Part shown: positions 59,781 to 64,000 of the stretch, one piece after another | How positions within the stretch are numbered: the stretch's first letter is position 1 | Layout of the letters: the number at the start of each line of letters is the position of its first letter | Assembly (NCBI GenBank): GCA_035772735.1 | Contig: JASDFA010000003.1 | Location: 57,656,501-57,720,500 of the forward strand | Source of the DNA: Datura wrightii | Lineage: Eukaryota > Streptophyta > Magnoliopsida > Solanales > Solanaceae | Reading direction: 5' to 3' | DNA: 64,000 nucleotides | Program-made: the position numbers and the translations under genes | The notes under the pieces: generated by a model | The model's input: the letters and a program-made list of their open reading frames with translations, nothing else | Told to the model about the DNA's origin: nothing | Database searches by the model: none

Positions 59781-60678
59781 ATTATACTTATAATAAGATA
59801 ACTTACCCAGTACTTCAGAGCACTATGCTACTTCAAGGATCGGCCATTTCATGCCTTTTGAAGAGAAGAACAAGAGATAATTTAGAAAGAACTCATTATA
59901 TTGAACATTGGAAATTTTACAAAATGATTTCTTTCCCCCCTCTACTGTACCACCTAGCCTCCTTTATATAGGAGTTGGGAGATCACTACTACAAGATAAA
60001 CATGACGCACATATCTTACAAGATTATTCTAGCACAATTATCTACATAAGGGGCCTATAAACATGTGAAGGGGCATAATAAAACAAGAGATGCCTAAGCT
60101 TAACCATGTGAAAACATGTGAATAATCTAGTATGTGCAATAGAAAACCATGTGATGGTATGTGATGGTGGGGCCGCTTGTTTTCCTCTTTTGTGAAACAT
60201 GTGGGAAGCATGTGATATGTGAAAGCATGTGACGTGGGGTCCGATTTTGTCTTGACATGGGTAGTAAACTTTGGCGGACAAATCTAAGGCAGTGAGCCTC
60301 CAAAATCTTTCACACATCATCAATAATTATCCGACTAAGGTGTTGATTGTGGGATTCGGCATCCTTCATCTGTATTCCATCGAAAGGAATGTTTTCCGTT
60401 GAAGGAACTCATATTTTCCAAGCTCTTCTTCAATGATCTTGTGAAATAACATTTTCTAGTGGATGTCCCTACTATTGCATGCTCTATATTTTGACAATGT
60501 TGTTATGGAACATTTAATTTTATCCTTGTAATGGCCTAAGTGATCTCATCTTTTGTGATTTCGTAACCTTGATTTTCTTTACTACTTATCGAATTCTTTC
60601 CCAGTGAGAATTTGTATCAGTGTGATTCCATGGCACCTATTCCGTCGGCCATACTTCTATTGGAATGTACTTATTTTG
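59781..60678 (-). promoter_or_regulatory. Pararetroviral intergenic region and promoter
   Basis: On the minus strand a TATATAAAGG box lies at 59961-59970. A TGACG element occurs at 60003-60007 (plus strand) and a TGACGTGG at 60230-60237, like the as-1 type elements known in caulimovirid promoters. Between 60060 and 60240 about ten ATGTG copies occur. The region 60300-60678 has only broken frames. The leader is cut about 180 bases after the TATA box by the junction with element I, and no iMet primer site was seen. Confidence 0.65.
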
Positions 60679-61278
60679 CTAGAAGATAAACCTTTGTTCT
60701 TCATAAAGTTCATCTTCCAAGGACAAAACAGAGATCGAAAATTTCTGAGAAAATGAGAGTTCAGGCTCAACATGGACTTTTCCATTAGTTATCTTTATCG
60801 ACCGACATAACATGAACACCTTTGCATCATATGAATTTTTAAAACGTTGAACCCAATATTTTTGTGGCCTGAAACATAGTAGGAATATTTGTAGAGCAAG
60901 TTCAATCTTGTCAAAATCCTGAAATACATTGCACTTGAACTCCATAAGGATATAATACTGTTTATATAAGTACCAGAAATACCATAAGAGCTCTTGTGGA
61001 AAATCATTGGCAAGTGGTATGAAAACATAATAAAATGTGTATTCTGGGTTGACTCTATATGACTTAAGGGTGGATACTCTATATTTTCTAAACACCTAAA
61101 GCTCATAGAAAGTCTGTCGTTCTAATATAATGGACGGATCAAAAGGGTCTGCATACTGACTGAATAAGTTTGGTGGATGATTTGGTAGCCTAGATGAACT
61201 AGGACCTGATTTGTTAGCAATCATAGAGATTTGGCTAGCTTGTTCCTTCATCTTTTTGGTTCGCTCTGGAAAAACCAT
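60679..61278 (-). pseudogene. C-terminal extension of pararetroviral polyprotein (tentative)
   Basis: Two open pieces follow RNase H: 61096-61278 (with SGPSSSRLPNHPPNLF) and 60679-61095 (138 residues, with PQKYWVQRFKNSYDAK). They are nearly contiguous. I recognise no domain. Position after RNase H suggests a tail of the polyprotein; a separate downstream gene is the alternative. Confidence 0.5.
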
Positions 61279-61830
61279 TTTGAAAATTCATGTGGTCTTG
61301 ATAAGAAATCTGCTGGAATATTATCTTTCCTTTTTAGGTGCTTAACCTGGAATTTGTAAGGGGAGAACCATTGTGCCTATCTGAGAATTTGCAGATGTGG
61401 AAGTATTTTTGGATTTATGTTGATCATATCCAAAAACGCCTTCATATCCATATTGATCAGTAATTTAATGTGAATTAAAAAGAAATTGAACTTTTAATTC
61501 CATTCTTCACAGCAAGAATTTCCTTGAATGTGGAATGATAGTGTTGTTTCGCATCTTTGAACAGTCCACTTGTGTATCCGGATATCTTCCAATGACCATC
61601 TTTCTCCTATAGAAGTACGATGCTCCAATATCCATTGCTGGTGTCAGTCTGCAATATTTTCTTTCTATCTGAGGGAAAGTGGAGAGTGTTTACTTCTTGG
61701 GAAACTTGTTTGATCTTCTTGGCTACTTCATCTTGCTCCTTTCCCCAAACATGGGCATTTTCCCTAAGCATCTTTGTAACTGGAGAAACATATATAGAGA
61801 ATTCAGCAATAAAATATCTTAACATAATTT
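61279..61830 (-). pseudogene. Pararetroviral RNase H, broken
   Basis: The minus-strand frame 61607-61825 contains the TDTSNGYWS block (first catalytic Asp) following a Lys-rich lead-in. A later frame near 61290-61390 ends in ADFLSRPHEF, the typical end of RNase H. Stops lie between them, for example near 61380. The domain degrades the RNA strand during reverse transcription; here it is non-functional. Confidence 0.8.
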
Positions 61831-61939
61831 ATCACATCGAGGAATTATTGGAGCTACTTTGTGGTGAAATTGGTGTCCCAAAATTTGAGTAGTTCCTGAC
61901 AGATATGTGGACCTGGACTGTGTGCTCCATTATTGAAAT

Positions 61940-62490
61940 GCATCCCTAAGAAATCAATCTCCCTCTACACGAGAGCCATCTTTTTGCAGAGATCATGACT
62001 CTATTTGTCCTTACTATATCATGAAAATGACGAAGTAAGGTGAGGTGTTCCTCCAAAGTATCACTGAAAAGTAGTATATCGTTGATGTACACTAGTGAAG
62101 TGTGGAGGATAAACTGGAAGATATTGATCATGGCTTTTTGGAACAGAGACGGTGCAGGTTTTAGCCCAAATGGCATAACTTTCCATCGAAAGTGTTGGTC
62201 AGGGATGTAAAATCCTATATTTGGTCTTCCCTAGTGATGTATCCCCAATTTTCAAAATTCATATTTAAGGTCGAACTTGGAAAAATATCTAGCTTTTGCT
62301 ATATGTGAAAACAAGGTGAATCTATTTGGGATAGGAAATTTATCATCTTGGATGAAGTGGTTAAGCAGTTTGTAAGTTACGACTAATCTGAGTTTACCTC
62401 TTGTCTGCTCAGCTATTTTGTTGACATAGAAAGCTTCACATGCCCATTGGTAATTAGATAGCTCGATTTGTCCATACTCCATGAGTGCTG
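61940..62490 (-). pseudogene. Pararetroviral reverse transcriptase, broken
   Basis: Minus-strand pieces are 62252-62482 (WACEAFYVNK, RLVVTYKLLN, ARYFSKFDLKYEF) and 61946-62176 (PFGLKPAPSLFQKAM, then LVYINDILLFSDT). The catalytic box YIDD reads YIND, so one Asp is replaced by Asn. A frameshift between about 62180 and 62250 separates fingers from palm. Confidence 0.87.
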
Positions 62491-62784
62491 CACACTCCTT
62501 TTTTGCAAGCTAAATGTGTTCTGGATTCATGCCGGAGTGACTTCGCTTTGGTTGGGTTGATTTCATTCTTCTCAAACAATAGTTTGATGAAAAACTCTCC
62601 ATTCAATCATATAGGATTTATGTAACTTTTCATAAAATCCTTGTGGGATTCTATACATAAATGCTCACCAGTTGTTGTTCAATCTCCTTGATCTACTCAT
62701 CCTCAGTGATTTGGAATAGGCGTGACACTTTTAAGTATGGCCTTAATTTATTCTTCAATGCTTTCCAAAATCTCCAATGTGGAG

Positions 62785-63309
62785 TCAATCCTTGACTTGT
62801 CTATAGATATCGAATCCAATTATGAGGTCTTTTCCTGGGACATCTGATCTGAAAAACTTATTCCTGAACATTAACCCTGGGAATAACTCAATTGTGATTG
62901 GATGCTTTGTGATGATCGGGGTGGTTACGATTCTATTTGGTGCAGTGTTGAAGTTCTTGAAATAGGGAACCCATTGATCATCAGGAAGAACAACCAGATT
63001 TATTAGAGATGATGATGCTCCAATATCCATGAAGGCAAAAACCTGAATCGTCTTATCCCATCGGGATGGATAAATATTCAGTTAGACTTAAGGAATATTT
63101 ATGATGTTGTTGACTTCTTCCTCTGCCTTTAAAAGGTGGTAATGTTCATGCCCATGTTCCTCATACACATCCGAATAAAAAAGAGTGTCCTCTGATGGTT
63201 CATCTGCTAGTGAGAGAACTAATTCAAGATCATTATCCTTGATATCAGAATACTCTTCTATCTTGGTGAGAAGCTTGATAGATCTTCTAGCTTGAGGATA
63301 ATTTTTCAC
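62785..63309 (-). pseudogene. Pararetroviral protease and preceding acidic linker
   Basis: The linker (63088-63309) is rich in Asp/Glu. The protease piece (62785-63030) opens MDIGASSSLIN, matching the family's D-T-G-A active site with Ile in place of Thr. It ends KDLIIGFDIYRQ, the flap/second signature. A stop or frameshift near 63031-63087 separates them. Confidence 0.8.
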
Positions 63310-64000
63310 AAAGTGTCCAATCTTGTTGCAGATAAAGCATCGACAATTTTTTTGAAACTTGCCTGGACCTTTTATCTCGAAATATTTGGTACCCCTGGTG
63401 AATTTGAATTTTCCACCTCAAGGCTTGGGTTATTTGAATATTCTAAACTGCTTCTTCTAGGGGCATGGCAAGAACAACTAGACCCAGTGATTAGGTTAGT
63501 TTTGTTGTAGACTTTATCAAAGGCTGGATTATAGTGCATGATCTGCTTTAAAACAGATCTCTTTGTGCAAATATCTTCCAGCACCAGGAAAATCGCTTGC
63601 TTGATATAGCTGACTTGGGGAATTGTTATTGAATGGAACTTTTCCTCGACAATCGTCATGGTTCATCCTGCTAACATCTTTGGCAAGGATAAGACAAAGC
63701 TTGCTCCAAACTGGAGTCTCCACCTAGTTCAATGTATATTTTCACCATCTTTTGGAAGTGAACATCAATGACATCTCTATCAAATTACACACACTTTATC
63801 TCAAAGAATTTACTTCACAACTATTCTTGCCTTGGCCAGTATCTCTATAGAAGACTTCATGTAGGATCCTCATGTTGAAAGAAAAGTCCTAGTATGTGAG
63901 GAAAGTTTTTTTATCATGTATCCCCAGAGAGTTTCACCAGTATCTGTGGATTCCAAAGAACCGTGACATGAATTCTGACAGGATTAGGTACTTCTCTCGT
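63292..64000 (-). pseudogene. Pararetroviral coat protein C-terminal part with CCHC knuckle
   Basis: The minus-strand frames 63529-63723 and 63372-63659 contain the conserved coat block around DICTKRSVLKQIMHYNPAF. The zinc knuckle CRCFICNKIGHF lies at about 63300-63345; its last Cys is Tyr. A frameshift lies near 63600. In caulimovirids this region makes the capsid and its knuckle binds nucleic acid. It extends beyond the window. Confidence 0.8.

Larger units (their letters stand above)
59781..64000 (-). mobile_element. Endogenous pararetrovirus (Caulimoviridae) fragment
   Basis: Read on the minus strand: coat protein region, CCHC knuckle, aspartic protease, RT, RNase H, C-terminal extension, then an intergenic region with promoter. 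This is the Caulimoviridae order. RT residues (PFGLKPAPSLFQKA) and the adjoining Asn-Lys-rich motifs differ clearly from the Ty3 RTs elsewhere in the window. There is no integrase. Multiple stops and frameshifts occur. It runs off the right edge, so movement protein and the rest are not visible. Genus cannot be fixed; solendovirus- or petuvirus-like copies are known in nightshades. Confidence 0.87.

Overview
The window is a block of plant repetitive DNA with no convincing host gene, no tRNA or rRNA gene and no CRISPR array. It consists of layered, decayed LTR retrotransposons, mostly Ty3/gypsy chromoviruses of the Tekay/Del type (gag - protease - RT - RNase H - integrase - chromodomain, iMet-tRNA primer site). 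There are also non-autonomous gag/gag-pro elements and, at the right edge, an endogenous pararetrovirus (Caulimoviridae). LTR style, the pararetrovirus and the gag-only elements point to a nightshade (Solanaceae) pericentromeric region. That placement rests on remembered family resemblance, not on a search.

Layout (labels A-J are mine). 1-420 is the 3' end of a gag-pro element (A), followed by non-coding DNA with strong palindromes. 1190-5938 is a decayed plus-strand chromovirus (C). 5939-7701 is a truncated minus-strand LTR (H). 7702-51829 is a plus-strand non-autonomous element (B) whose 3' LTR was split at 12808 by a minus-strand chromovirus (E, 12809-51662). E carries three later insertions in its LTRs: chromovirus F (14056-23437, target duplication cctca), chromovirus D1 (23827-41810, ttggg) and solo LTR G1 (48731-50026, taggg). 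D1 was itself invaded by a sister copy, D2 (29018-38576, gcaaa). The order B, E, then F/D1/G1, then D2 is fixed by the nesting. It is supported by uninterrupted 'empty sites' in the partner LTRs. 51830-54890 is LTR-like DNA (J) split by a second, inverted solo LTR G2 (52569-53811, gtata). 54891-59780 is a truncated minus-strand chromovirus (I). 59781-64000 is a minus-strand pararetrovirus fragment whose promoter region abuts I.

No autonomous element here looks intact. C, E, F, D1, D2 and I all carry stops or frameshifts, and C and E have lost RT catalytic aspartates (FIDN, FIVD). D2 is the best preserved. D1 lost most of gag, and B never shows pol.

Signals that ordinary annotation does not explain are: a small RNA-like hairpin with an invariant AGGCAA loop just after the last stop codon in two different non-autonomous elements, with compensatory stem changes; a palindromic CGTG-N-CACG cassette directly upstream of the TATA box in three otherwise different LTR families; a second palindrome cassette (ACGACTCGTGG type) arrayed in the LTRs of E, F and I; a chimeric 197-bp duplication in one LTR of D1; and a dense ATGTG array upstream of the pararetroviral TATA box.
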